Shown here one piece after another: positions 6,719-12,968 of a stretch of 12,968 nucleotides of DNA. Origin of the DNA: an uncultured Erysipelotrichales bacterium (GTDB taxonomy: Bacteria; Bacillota_I; Bacilli_A; Erysipelotrichales; Coprobacillaceae); contig CAJUJC010000058.1 of NCBI GenBank assembly GCA_910586805.1, positions 1-12,968 on the forward strand, written 5' to 3'. Every line of letters begins with the position of its first letter. Positions within the stretch are counted from its first letter, which is position 1. Under the pieces are notes generated by a model that saw nothing but the letters and a program-made list of their open reading frames with translations, was not told the DNA's origin and ran no database searches. The position numbers and the translations under genes were made by a program.

Positions 6719-8038
6719 ATGTTTGAAAAGATTTTTAAGTTTTCTGAAAAGAAAACATCATTGAGTGTTGAACTTATTGCAGGTTTAACAACTTTTATGA
6801 CAATGGCTTATGTTTTGATCGTACAACCTAATGCCATTGTTGGGGCTGCACCAGAAGTTATTGACGTTAATGGTGTATTGGTTTCAAGAGAAGCTGTTAT
6901 TATCACAACAGCAATTATTTCTGGATTAATTACTATTCTTATGGCATTTTATGCAAATATGCCTTTTGCTTTGTCAACTGGAATGGGTTCTAACTTTATG
7001 TTTGGAGCAATGATTCAAGCTGGTAGCATTTCTTTAGCACAAGTTATGGCTATGGTTTTAGTGACTGGTATTATCTTTGTATTGTTAACTGTATTTGGTA
7101 TACGTGATTTAATTGTACAAATGATTCCTAAAAATATTAAGGTTGCAATCAGTTCTTGTATTGGTTTCTTCATTGCTTATTTAGGTTTAAAAGATGCTGG
7201 TATTTGTGATTTCTCAGCAGGTTTAGGTATGGGAGATTTTACAAATATTAATACAATCTTATCAGTGTGTGGTTTATTATTAATTGCGACTTTAACTGCT
7301 TATAAAGTGAAAGGTGCTATTTTAATTGGTATTGCAGTCATTACAGTTGTTGCTATTCCTTTAGGAATTACAAGTGTTCCTGCATCAATTTTCCAAGTTC
7401 CTTCTTTTGATACAGTAGGATCATTAATGTTCCAATTCGACTTTGGTTCAATTTGGACAGCTGAAGGAGCAGTACTTATGTTTATTGCATTCTTTGGAGA
7501 TTTCTTCTCTACTTTAGGAACTGTATTAGGGGTTGCTAAAAAAGCAAATATGTTAGATGAACAAGGAAACTTACCTGGTATTGAAAAACCTTTCTTGGTA
7601 GATGCAATTGGAACTTGTGTTGGAGCTACATTTGGTTGTACAACTGTAACAACTTATGTTGAATCAACAAGTGGAGTTGAAGCTGGTGGTAGAACTGGTA
7701 TGACTGCTCTTGTGACTGGTGTTTTATTCTTAGCTATGATTTTCTTTACACCACTTATTTTAATGATTCCTACATGTGCAACAGGACCTGCATTAGTGTT
7801 TGTTGGATTCTTAATGATTAGTGGTTTAGCTGATATTGATTTCAGTGATTTCACTGAAAGCTTTGGACCATTTGTTATGATTATGTTTGGTACATTCATG
7901 GGTTCTATTGCTGCTGGTATTGCTGCTGGAATCTTAGCTTATGTATTTATTAAAGTTGTAACATTACGTTTCAAAGATGTACATCCTGGTATGTATATTT
8001 TAGCAATTCCGTTATTATTATATTTCATTGTTGGATAG
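6719..8038 (+). CDS. pbuG: PbuG/AzgA-family purine (guanine/hypoxanthine/adenine) permease
   Basis: This polytopic inner-membrane protein of the NCS2/AzgA-type nucleobase:cation symporter family imports purine bases. Numbered from ATG 6719 (439 residues), the signature parts are AGLTTFMTMAYVLIVQP at 21-37, PFALSTGMGSNFMFG at 82-96, FFGDFFSTLGTVLGVAKKA at 258-276, and CTTVTTYVESTSGVEAGGRTG at 307-327. The first is typical of the PbuG/YicO/AzgA branch rather than the uracil-xanthine branch, and the last two are the substrate-site regions. ATG 6719 is preferred over the in-frame ATG 6704 because the latter overlaps the ribosome site GGGAGGG (6706-6712), which is correctly spaced for 6719. It is the first gene after the guanine-type riboswitch and lies 12 nt before adenine deaminase. 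The riboswitch favours guanine/hypoxanthine transport; the neighbour favours adenine too. Confidence 0.92.
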   Translation: MFEKIFKFSEKKTSLSVELIAGLTTFMTMAYVLIVQPNAIVGAAPEVIDVNGVLVSREAVIITTAIISGLITILMAFYANMPFALSTGMGSNFMFGAMIQAGSISLAQVMAMVLVTGIIFVLLTVFGIRDLIVQMIPKNIKVAISSCIGFFIAYLGLKDAGICDFSAGLGMGDFTNINTILSVCGLLLIATLTAYKVKGAILIGIAVITVVAIPLGITSVPASIFQVPSFDTVGSLMFQFDFGSIWTAEGAVLMFIAFFGDFFSTLGTVLGVAKKANMLDEQGNLPGIEKPFLVDAIGTCVGATFGCTTVTTYVESTSGVEAGGRTGMTALVTGVLFLAMIFFTPLILMIPTCATGPALVFVGFLMISGLADIDFSDFTESFGPFVMIMFGTFMGSIAAGIAAGILAYVFIKVVTLRFKDVHPGMYILAIPLLLYFIVG

Positions 8039-8050
8039 GAGAAATAAAAA

Positions 8051-9814
8051 ATGAGAATTAAATGTAAAAATAGAAAACATTTGATTGATGCTGCAATGGG
8101 TAGAGTTGAAAGTGATTTATGTATTGCTAATGCAAAAATTGTTAATGTTTTTAATGGTCAAATTTATGATGGTAGTGTTTATATTACTGATGGTTTTATT
8201 AATCATGTCGCATTTGAGAATGATACATTAGAAGCCAAAGAAACTTATGATGCAAAAGGAAAATACTTAATTCCTGGTATTATTGATTCTCATGTACATA
8301 TTGAATCTTCAATGATGACACCATATAACTTTGCAAAAGCTGTTATTCCTTGGGGAACAACAACTGTTATTACAGATCCACATGAAATTGGAAATGTTTT
8401 AGGTATTGATGGTGTTACATATATGCATAATTCAAGTGAAGGATTACCTATGCGTCAATTCTTAGATATTCCTTCAAGTGTTCCTGCTGTTAAAGGTATG
8501 GAAAATGCAAATGCAACTTTCTATAAAGAAGAAATTGCAAAATTAGCAAAGTTAGATCGTACTATTGGTTTAGCTGAAGTGATGGATTATTTAGCTGTTA
8601 TTGATGGTGAAGAATGGATGATGGATGTCATTGAAACAGCTTTGGATAATGATTTGTATTTACAAGGACATGCACCATTTTTAAGTGGGAAAGCATTAAG
8701 TGCATATTTAATTGGTGGAGCAAATACTGATCATGAAAGTCGTGATAGTAACGAAGCTTATGAAAAATTCCGTTATGGTATGCGTATTGATGCTCGTGAT
8801 TCTTCTATGTGTAAAAACATTCCTGCTATCTTAAAAGGAATTGAAGGAACACGTTATTATGATAACTTATCTTTCTGTACAGATGATAGAGAAGCTGATG
8901 ATATTTTAAAGAATGGTCATATGAATGATGTTTTAAATGTTGCAATTCAATGTGGTATGGATCCTATTGATGTTATTAAATGTGCAACTTTTAATGCAGC
9001 AAGAGAAGCAAATATTGATAAATTAGGAGCTATTGCTCCTGGTTATGTCGCTGATATTTTATTAATGCCTACTTTAGATAAGATTGATCCAACTGAAGTT
9101 TTCTTTGAAGGAAAATTAGTTGCAAAAGATCATGAATTGCAAGTTGAAATTAAGGGTGGAGATTTTAAAGAAGAACAAACGAATTCAGTGACTCTTAAAG
9201 ATGATTTATCAACTGATGATTTTACAATTAAAGCACCTATTGAAAATGGAACTGTCAAAGTCAATGTTATGGCATTTGATACAAAAGATGGTTCAGCAAC
9301 TCATTTAGAAACTGTAGAATTAGAAGTAAAGAATTATCAATTATGCTTACAAGAAGGTATGATGTATGTTGCAGTATGTAATCGTTATGGATTAAACAAT
9401 ATTGCATTACATGTTGTTAAAGATTTTGGAACAGTTCATGGGGCTTTGGGTTCAACAGTATCTCATGATTCTCATAACCTAACAATTGTTTATGATACAC
9501 CTGAAAATGCTTTAAAATGTGCTTTAAATATTAAAGAAGCAAGAGGTGGTATGAGTGCTGTTATTGATGGAGAAACTGTTTATACATTAAGTTTACCATT
9601 AGCAGGATTAATGTCTTTAAAAGAAGCAAAAGACCTATCTAAGGAAAGTGAACTAATGAAAGAAGCAAATAGAAAATTAGGATTAGATTATATGGAAAAT
9701 CCAATTTTACGTATTGTAACATTAGCACTTCCTGTTATTCCTGATGTAAAGATGTCAGATATGGGATTAATTGAAGTCAATAAAAAAGAATTTATTCCTT
9801 TATTTGCAGAATAA
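8051..9814 (+). CDS. adeC: Adenine deaminase (adenine to hypoxanthine)
   Basis: This cytosolic amidohydrolase converts adenine to hypoxanthine and ammonia in purine salvage. At 587 residues it is a full-length member of the AdeC family. Metal and active-site motifs are complete: HVHIE at 81-85, DPHEIGNVLG at 109-118, AEVMDY at 175-180, GHAP at 206-209, DHES at 227-230 and TDDREADD at 277-284. The C-terminal part (about 370-587) is the AdeC-specific domain, with the histidine-rich GSTVSHDSHN region. AGGAG (8037-8041) overlaps the permease stop and lies 9 nt before ATG 8051, so both genes are on one transcript with separate ribosome sites. Its product hypoxanthine is a ligand of guanine-type purine riboswitches, which gives a possible feedback loop. 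A terminator follows 7 nt after the stop. Confidence 0.97.
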   Translation: MRIKCKNRKHLIDAAMGRVESDLCIANAKIVNVFNGQIYDGSVYITDGFINHVAFENDTLEAKETYDAKGKYLIPGIIDSHVHIESSMMTPYNFAKAVIPWGTTTVITDPHEIGNVLGIDGVTYMHNSSEGLPMRQFLDIPSSVPAVKGMENANATFYKEEIAKLAKLDRTIGLAEVMDYLAVIDGEEWMMDVIETALDNDLYLQGHAPFLSGKALSAYLIGGANTDHESRDSNEAYEKFRYGMRIDARDSSMCKNIPAILKGIEGTRYYDNLSFCTDDREADDILKNGHMNDVLNVAIQCGMDPIDVIKCATFNAAREANIDKLGAIAPGYVADILLMPTLDKIDPTEVFFEGKLVAKDHELQVEIKGGDFKEEQTNSVTLKDDLSTDDFTIKAPIENGTVKVNVMAFDTKDGSATHLETVELEVKNYQLCLQEGMMYVAVCNRYGLNNIALHVVKDFGTVHGALGSTVSHDSHNLTIVYDTPENALKCALNIKEARGGMSAVIDGETVYTLSLPLAGLMSLKEAKDLSKESELMKEANRKLGLDYMENPILRIVTLALPVIPDVKMSDMGLIEVNKKEFIPLFAE

Positions 9815-9821
9815 TTTTAGT

Positions 9822-9847
9822 AAGGATTCAAAAATGAATCCTTTTTT
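9822..9847 (+). terminator. Terminator of the purine operon
   Basis: A perfect 9-bp stem pairs 9822-9830 with 9835-9843 around an AAAA loop, and Ts continue to 9847. It ends the permease-adenine deaminase transcript. Confidence 0.92.
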
Positions 9848-9887
9848 CTTTGATTAAAAAGTGTTAATATAATCATAGGTGATGAAA

Positions 9888-11156
9888 ATGGAAAAATATA
9901 TTTATGATACATATGTACAAATATTAAAAGAAGAACTTGTTCCTGCAATGGGGTGCACTGAGCCAATAGCTTTAGCATATTGTGCAAGTCGTTGTCGAGA
10001 TTTGCTGGAAGATAAGATTTTAAGCATTGATATTTATGTTAGTGGAAATATTGTTAAGAATGTGAAAAGTGTTATTGTTCCCAATACTGATGGTTTAAAG
10101 GGTATTGAAGCGAGTGTTTGTGCTGGGGTTGTTGCAGGTGTTAGTGAAAATATCTTAGAAGTTATTTCAAAAGTGAATACCAAACAAAAAGAAGATATGA
10201 GAAAATTCTTAAATGATATTCCTATGAAAGTTCACTCTATTGAAAGTGAATATGCTTTGGATATATGTGTAGAATTACATGGAGAATACCATAATGCAAA
10301 AGTGAGAATTGCAGGCTATCATACAAATATAATTTATATGGAAAAAGATGAGAGAGTTATGTTCCAATCAGGTGTTGTAACATCACAAGAAGCCTCTTTA
10401 ACAGATAGAAGTTTATTGAATGTTCAAGATATTTATGAGTTTGCACAAACTGTTCATATGGAAGATGTCAAAGATGTTTTACAAAGACAAATTGATTATA
10501 ATTTAGCTATTGCAAATGAGGGATTAAAAAATAATTGGGGTGTCAATATTGGCTCTATATTATTGGAAACTTATGGTGATGATTTGAAAATTAAGGCTAA
10601 AGCTTATGCAGCTGCGGGTAGTGATGCAAGAATGAGTGGATGTGAAATGCCTGTCATTATCAATTCGGGTAGTGGGAATCAAGGGATGACAGCTTCGTTA
10701 CCAGTTATTATTTATGCACAGGAAAAAGGTGTGAGCCAAGACGTATTATATCGTTCATTGATAGTTTCTAACTTATGTACAATTCATCAAAAAACAGGAA
10801 TTGGTCGTTTATCAGCATATTGTGGTGCAGTGAGTGCAGGAGTTGGAGCAGGATGTGGAATAGCTTATTTGGAAGGTGGAGATTATCAGGCTATTGCACA
10901 TACTTTGGTTAATGCTTTAGCTATTGTTTCAGGTATCGTATGTGATGGAGCTAAACCATCTTGTGCAGCTAAAATTGCAGCAAGTGTTGATGCTGGAATA
11001 TTAGGTTATTCTATGTATCAAAAGGGTTGTGAATTTAAAGGTGGCGACGGTCTTGTTTCTAAGGGTGTAGAAAATACAATTCGTAATATTGGACGTTTAT
11101 CCCGTGATGGTATGAAAGAGACAGATAAGGAAATTATTAAAATAATGTGTGATTAA
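9888..11156 (+). CDS. cyuA: UPF0597/CyuA-type predicted L-cysteine desulfidase
   Basis: The protein belongs to the UPF0597 (COG3681) family, related to the alpha chain of iron-sulfur L-serine dehydratases and including YhaM/CyuA. It is expected to break L-cysteine down to pyruvate, sulfide and ammonia using a [4Fe-4S] cluster. Numbered from ATG 9888 (422 residues), it has PAMGCTEPIALAY at 19-31 (Cys23), SGSGNQGMTASLPV near 260-273, Cys297 in SNLCTIHQKTGIGR, and CDGAKPSCAAKI at 352-363 (Cys352, Cys359). These cysteines are candidate cluster ligands. The start at 9888 is chosen because AGGTGAT (9877-9883) gives proper spacing; GTG 9879 and ATG 9882 fall within that site. It stands alone between two terminators with no cyuP transporter beside it. 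Activity on serine or another beta-substituted amino acid remains possible. A perfect TATAAT at 9868-9873 is the only promoter-like box before it. Confidence 0.88.
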   Translation: MEKYIYDTYVQILKEELVPAMGCTEPIALAYCASRCRDLLEDKILSIDIYVSGNIVKNVKSVIVPNTDGLKGIEASVCAGVVAGVSENILEVISKVNTKQKEDMRKFLNDIPMKVHSIESEYALDICVELHGEYHNAKVRIAGYHTNIIYMEKDERVMFQSGVVTSQEASLTDRSLLNVQDIYEFAQTVHMEDVKDVLQRQIDYNLAIANEGLKNNWGVNIGSILLETYGDDLKIKAKAYAAAGSDARMSGCEMPVIINSGSGNQGMTASLPVIIYAQEKGVSQDVLYRSLIVSNLCTIHQKTGIGRLSAYCGAVSAGVGAGCGIAYLEGGDYQAIAHTLVNALAIVSGIVCDGAKPSCAAKIAASVDAGILGYSMYQKGCEFKGGDGLVSKGVENTIRNIGRLSRDGMKETDKEIIKIMCD

Positions 11157-11175
11157 AGAACTTTGGTTCTTTTTT
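11155..11175 (+). terminator. Short terminator after cyuA
   Basis: A 7-bp stem pairs 11155-11161 with 11166-11172 around TTTG, and Ts continue to 11175. The stem begins in the stop codon. Only two of the seven pairs are G-C, so termination may be partial. Confidence 0.7.
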
Positions 11176-11184
11176 CTTTCTTTT

Positions 11185-11207
11185 TTGACATAGTGAATTT
11201 GTATAAT
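11185..11207 (+). promoter_or_regulatory. Odd promoter candidate for the 27-codon gene
   Basis: A perfect TTGACA (11185-11190) and a perfect TATAAT (11202-11207) are only 11 bp apart, too close for normal sigma-A contact with both. The TATAAT may act with the T-rich sequence about 17 bp upstream instead. Transcription would start near 11214, just before the ribosome site at 11215-11220. Confidence 0.45.
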
Positions 11208-11226
11208 AGAAGAAAAGGAGAATGCT

Positions 11227-11310
11227 ATGAACTGGTTAAGAAAGATTAAAGAATGGTTTATAAATCGTTATTTTGAAGAAGTAGAAGATGAACAAATGGA
11301 GGATAGTTAA
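11227..11310 (+). CDS. Small protein of 27 residues, amphipathic, unknown function
   Basis: This small gene has all the signals of a real one: AAGGAG (11215-11220), 6 nt spacing, ATG 11227, 27 codons, TAA, then a terminator that begins in the last codons. The protein starts MNWLRKIKEWFINRYF (1-16), where W3, L4, I7, W10, F11, Y15 and F16 alternate with R5, K6, K8 and R14. The tail (17-27) is strongly acidic, with five Glu and two Asp. A likely form is a short amphipathic helix lying on the membrane surface or binding a protein partner. I do not recognise a family. It lies alone between cyuA and scpA, with a perfect -10 box just upstream. It could be a regulatory peptide or a short membrane-associated protein; a toxin is less likely because the tail is so acidic and no antitoxin RNA is evident. 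Confidence 0.7.
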   Translation: MNWLRKIKEWFINRYFEEVEDEQMEDS

Positions 11311-11327
11311 AAAACTATTCTTTTTTT
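11301..11327 (+). terminator. Terminator of the 27-codon gene
   Basis: An 8-bp stem pairs 11301-11308 with 11313-11320 (one G-U) around AAAA, with a T run 11321-11327. The stem covers the last two sense codons and the first base of the stop, which supports this as an independent small transcription unit. Confidence 0.85.
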
Positions 11328-11442
11328 GTAATGAATAAAATAGGGCTATTGATTAACTTTTATTGGAGTATCAAAAGATTTTGTAGATTTTAAATAATTT
11401 ATATCAGTAAATGAAAAAATATAAGAAATTTATAAAAAAATA

Positions 11443-11451
11443 TGCTATAAT
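11443..11451 (+). promoter_or_regulatory. Extended -10 promoter for scpAB
   Basis: TGC directly followed by TATAAT (11446-11451) forms an extended -10 element. No good -35 hexamer lies 16-18 bp upstream, which extended -10 promoters tolerate. Transcription would begin near 11458, 18 nt before the scpA start. The gap from 11328 to here is AT-rich and shows no other gene. Confidence 0.65.
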
Positions 11452-11475
11452 AATTTCTATATGAGGTGAGATGAG

Positions 11476-12204
11476 ATGAGTTATGAAGTTGTTTTAGATG
11501 ATTTTCAAGGTCCATTAGATTTATTATTGCATTTAATTAAAGAAAAAGAAATGAGTTTAGAAGAATTAGAAGTGTCAGTCATTACAGATCAATATTTAGC
11601 TTATATCAATCAAATGGATCCAAACCAGTTAGAAACAATGTCTGAATATCTTGTCATGGCAGCTCAGCTTATTGAAATGAAAAGTAAAATGCTTCTTCCT
11701 AATGAGAAAGTAGAAATAGAAGATGATTATCAGGAAGATCCTAGAGAACAATTGATTAGACGATTAATTGAATATAAAAAGTATAAAGATATATTAGATG
11801 ATATGAAAGAATATTATGAACATCGTCAAACATTACATACCAAAGCACCAACATTAATGGATGAATATGTGATTGATACAACTGAATTAATTCCTGATGA
11901 CTTAGAAGTTTATGATTTAATACGCGCAATGCAAAAAATGTTTCAACGTAAAGCATTGACTTTACCATTGGAATCAAAAATTGCAAGAGTTGAAATTTCT
12001 ATTGATGATAGAAGTGCACAAATTAGGCAATTTTTTAAGCATCATAAAAATCAACGTATTGAATTTAATGAATTATTTGATCAACCATCAAAAACATATT
12101 TTGTTGTGACGTTTTTATCAATATTAGTATTAGTGAATACAAATGAATTAGTGATTGAACAAGTTGGTAATTTTGAAAAAATATATTTAAAGGAGAGAGA
12201 TTAG
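11476..12204 (+). CDS. scpA: ScpA, kleisin subunit of the Smc condensin complex
   Basis: ScpA is the kleisin that bridges the two heads of the Smc dimer and binds ScpB, and the complex organises and separates the chromosome in the cytoplasm. The 242 residues match the family. The N-terminal Smc-neck-binding region carries FQGPLDLLLHLIKEKEMSL at 10-28, with ITDQYLAYI near 36-44 and YLVMAAQLIEMKSKMLLP near 58-75. The acidic middle (80-100) is the usual linker toward the ScpB-binding segment, and the C-terminal winged helix occupies about 165-242. ATG 11476 is selected because GAGGTGAG (11463-11470) lies 5 nt upstream; ATGs at 11461 and 11471 overlap or precede that site. Its TAG stop shares a base with the scpB GTG start. 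Confidence 0.97.
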   Translation: MSYEVVLDDFQGPLDLLLHLIKEKEMSLEELEVSVITDQYLAYINQMDPNQLETMSEYLVMAAQLIEMKSKMLLPNEKVEIEDDYQEDPREQLIRRLIEYKKYKDILDDMKEYYEHRQTLHTKAPTLMDEYVIDTTELIPDDLEVYDLIRAMQKMFQRKALTLPLESKIARVEISIDDRSAQIRQFFKHHKNQRIEFNELFDQPSKTYFVVTFLSILVLVNTNELVIEQVGNFEKIYLKERD

Positions 12205-12782
12205 TGGATAGAAATGAAATATTAAGTATTCTTGAGGGTATGCTATTTTTATCAGGAGATGAAGGTCTTACAGTGAAACAAATCTCTTCAATCCTTCAAT
12301 TGACAAAAAATGAAGCTATCAATTATATGGATGAATTAATACAAATTGTAAGTGCAAGAGAAATCAAAGGTATTGAAATTTCTAATTTTGGTGGTGTGTT
12401 TAAGTTTACAACACTTTCAAATCATCATGAATACTATCAAAAAATGGTAGAACAAAATGAAAAATCTTTATCTAATGCGGCTTTAGAAACATTGGCTATT
12501 ATTGCTTATAATCAACCTATTACACGTGTAAGAATTGAAGAAATTAGAGGTGTAGGGTGTGATGCTATGATTAGAAAGTTAGCTGCTAAGGCTTTAATTA
12601 AAGAAGTGGGAAGAGAAGATTCTATTGGTAAACCTATTTTATATGGTGTGACTGAGGAATTTATGGATGCTTTTTCATTAACATCATTGGATGAATTGCC
12701 TGAGTTAAAAGAATTAAAAGAAGATTTTGATCAAGATGATATTTTTAATACAAAGTATACAGAAGAATTGGAGAATGAATAA
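12204..12782 (+). CDS. scpB: ScpB, winged-helix partner of ScpA in the Smc complex
   Basis: ScpB dimers bind the middle of ScpA and regulate the Smc ATPase in the chromosome-segregation complex. The 192-residue protein has two winged-helix parts: about 1-75, with the typical opening NEILSILEGMLFLSGDEGLT at 3-22, and about 85-160, with LSNAALETLAIIAYNQPITR at 89-108, IEEIRGVGCDAMIRKL near 111-126 and a GREDSIGKPILYGVTEEF stretch near 136-153. The C-terminal tail is acidic. Translation starts at GTG 12204, overlapping the scpA stop, with AAGGAGA (12190-12196) 7 nt upstream. The TAA stop overlaps the ATG of the next gene, so the three genes probably form one operon. Confidence 0.97.
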   Translation: MDRNEILSILEGMLFLSGDEGLTVKQISSILQLTKNEAINYMDELIQIVSAREIKGIEISNFGGVFKFTTLSNHHEYYQKMVEQNEKSLSNAALETLAIIAYNQPITRVRIEEIRGVGCDAMIRKLAAKALIKEVGREDSIGKPILYGVTEEFMDAFSLTSLDELPELKELKEDFDQDDIFNTKYTEELENE

Positions 12783-12968
12783 TGAAAAAATTAATGATTA
12801 TTTGTATTGGTTTTATATTCATTATGTGTTTATCTTTTATGATACCATTACAGGCAAGACAAAATATATCTTTACAATGTTTACATGAAACACCTATGCA
12901 TGTTCTTACATTTTGTGAACAAAAACATTTGAATTGTTATGATAATCATACTTCATGCAATAATTATG
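12782..12968 (+). CDS. Exported protein of unknown function (partial, 5' end only)
   Basis: The first 62 codons of a gene run off the window. ATG 12782 overlaps the scpB stop (TAATG), and GGAG at 12770-12773 lies 8 nt upstream, so the start is well supported. Residues 1-25 form a signal peptide: Lys2 and Lys3, then a hydrophobic core (4-23), with a possible cleavage after Ala25. The visible exported part, 37 residues, has four cysteines (33, 45, 52 and 59) spaced 12, 7 and 7 apart. A D-alanyl-D-alanine carboxypeptidase often follows scpB in Bacillota, but no catalytic motif is visible in this stretch to support that. Cys8 and Cys16 lie inside the hydrophobic core and do not form a lipobox. 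Confidence 0.75.
   Translation, partial: MKKLMIICIGFIFIMCLSFMIPLQARQNISLQCLHETPMHVLTFCEQKHLNCYDNHTSCNNY

Noticed and set aside
6704..6721. Permease start at ATG 6704
   Set aside because: This ATG overlaps the ribosome site GGGAGGG itself; ATG 6719 has correct spacing and gives the usual N-terminus of the family.
7654..7899. Open frame of 81 codons on the minus strand
   Set aside because: It lies wholly inside the permease gene, has no ribosome site or neighbours of its own, and its composition mirrors the strongly conserved coding strand.
11331..11393. A 20-codon open frame between the small gene's terminator and scpA
   Set aside because: It begins just after a terminator T run, has no ribosome site and no supporting signal.
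11756..11986. Open frame of 76 codons on the minus strand
   Set aside because: It is antisense to the conserved scpA gene and shows no ribosome site, promoter or recognisable protein.

Overview
The window looks like chromosomal DNA of a low-GC, spore-forming Bacillota bacterium, most likely Erysipelotrichia or a close relative. This rests on the AT-rich sequence, tightly packed same-strand genes with purine-rich ribosome binding sites, the sporulation operon spoVAC-spoVAD-spoVAE-spoVAF, and scpA-scpB. The genus is an inference; nothing here fixes it. All recognised genes are on the + strand, and no insertion sequence, phage gene, tRNA, rRNA or CRISPR array was seen.

Layout. (1) 1-2381: a calcineurin-like metallophosphoesterase overlaps by 4 bp a D-2-hydroxyacid dehydrogenase that carries an unusual N-terminal domain of about 140 residues, then a terminator. 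(2) 2392-3381: a candidate promoter, a GC-rich leader that appears to be a structured RNA, a folate-type ECF transporter S component, then a terminator. (3) 3427-6493: a compact spoVAC-D-E-F operon for dipicolinic acid movement and germination, ending in a terminator placed over the last stop codon. (4) 6555-9847: a consensus sigma-A promoter, a purine riboswitch of the guanine/hypoxanthine type with a readable translational switch, a PbuG/AzgA-type purine permease and adenine deaminase. (5) 9888-11175: a lone CyuA-type (UPF0597) predicted L-cysteine desulfidase. (6) 11202-11327: a 27-codon small gene with its own ribosome site and terminator. (7) 11446 to the end: scpA, scpB and the start of an exported-protein gene, joined by overlapping start and stop codons.

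How it works together. The purine unit imports and salvages bases: the permease brings in purines, adenine deaminase makes hypoxanthine from adenine, and the guanine-type aptamer is expected to sense guanine or hypoxanthine and hide the permease ribosome site. The spoVA unit acts in the forespore and spore inner membrane. ScpA and ScpB act with Smc in chromosome organisation.

The most unusual items are the complete alternative-pairing design of the purine riboswitch, the unidentified structured leader before the folate transporter, the fused N-terminal domain on the dehydrogenase (possibly related to the middle component of three-component ABC systems), and the tiny amphipathic protein gene before scpA.
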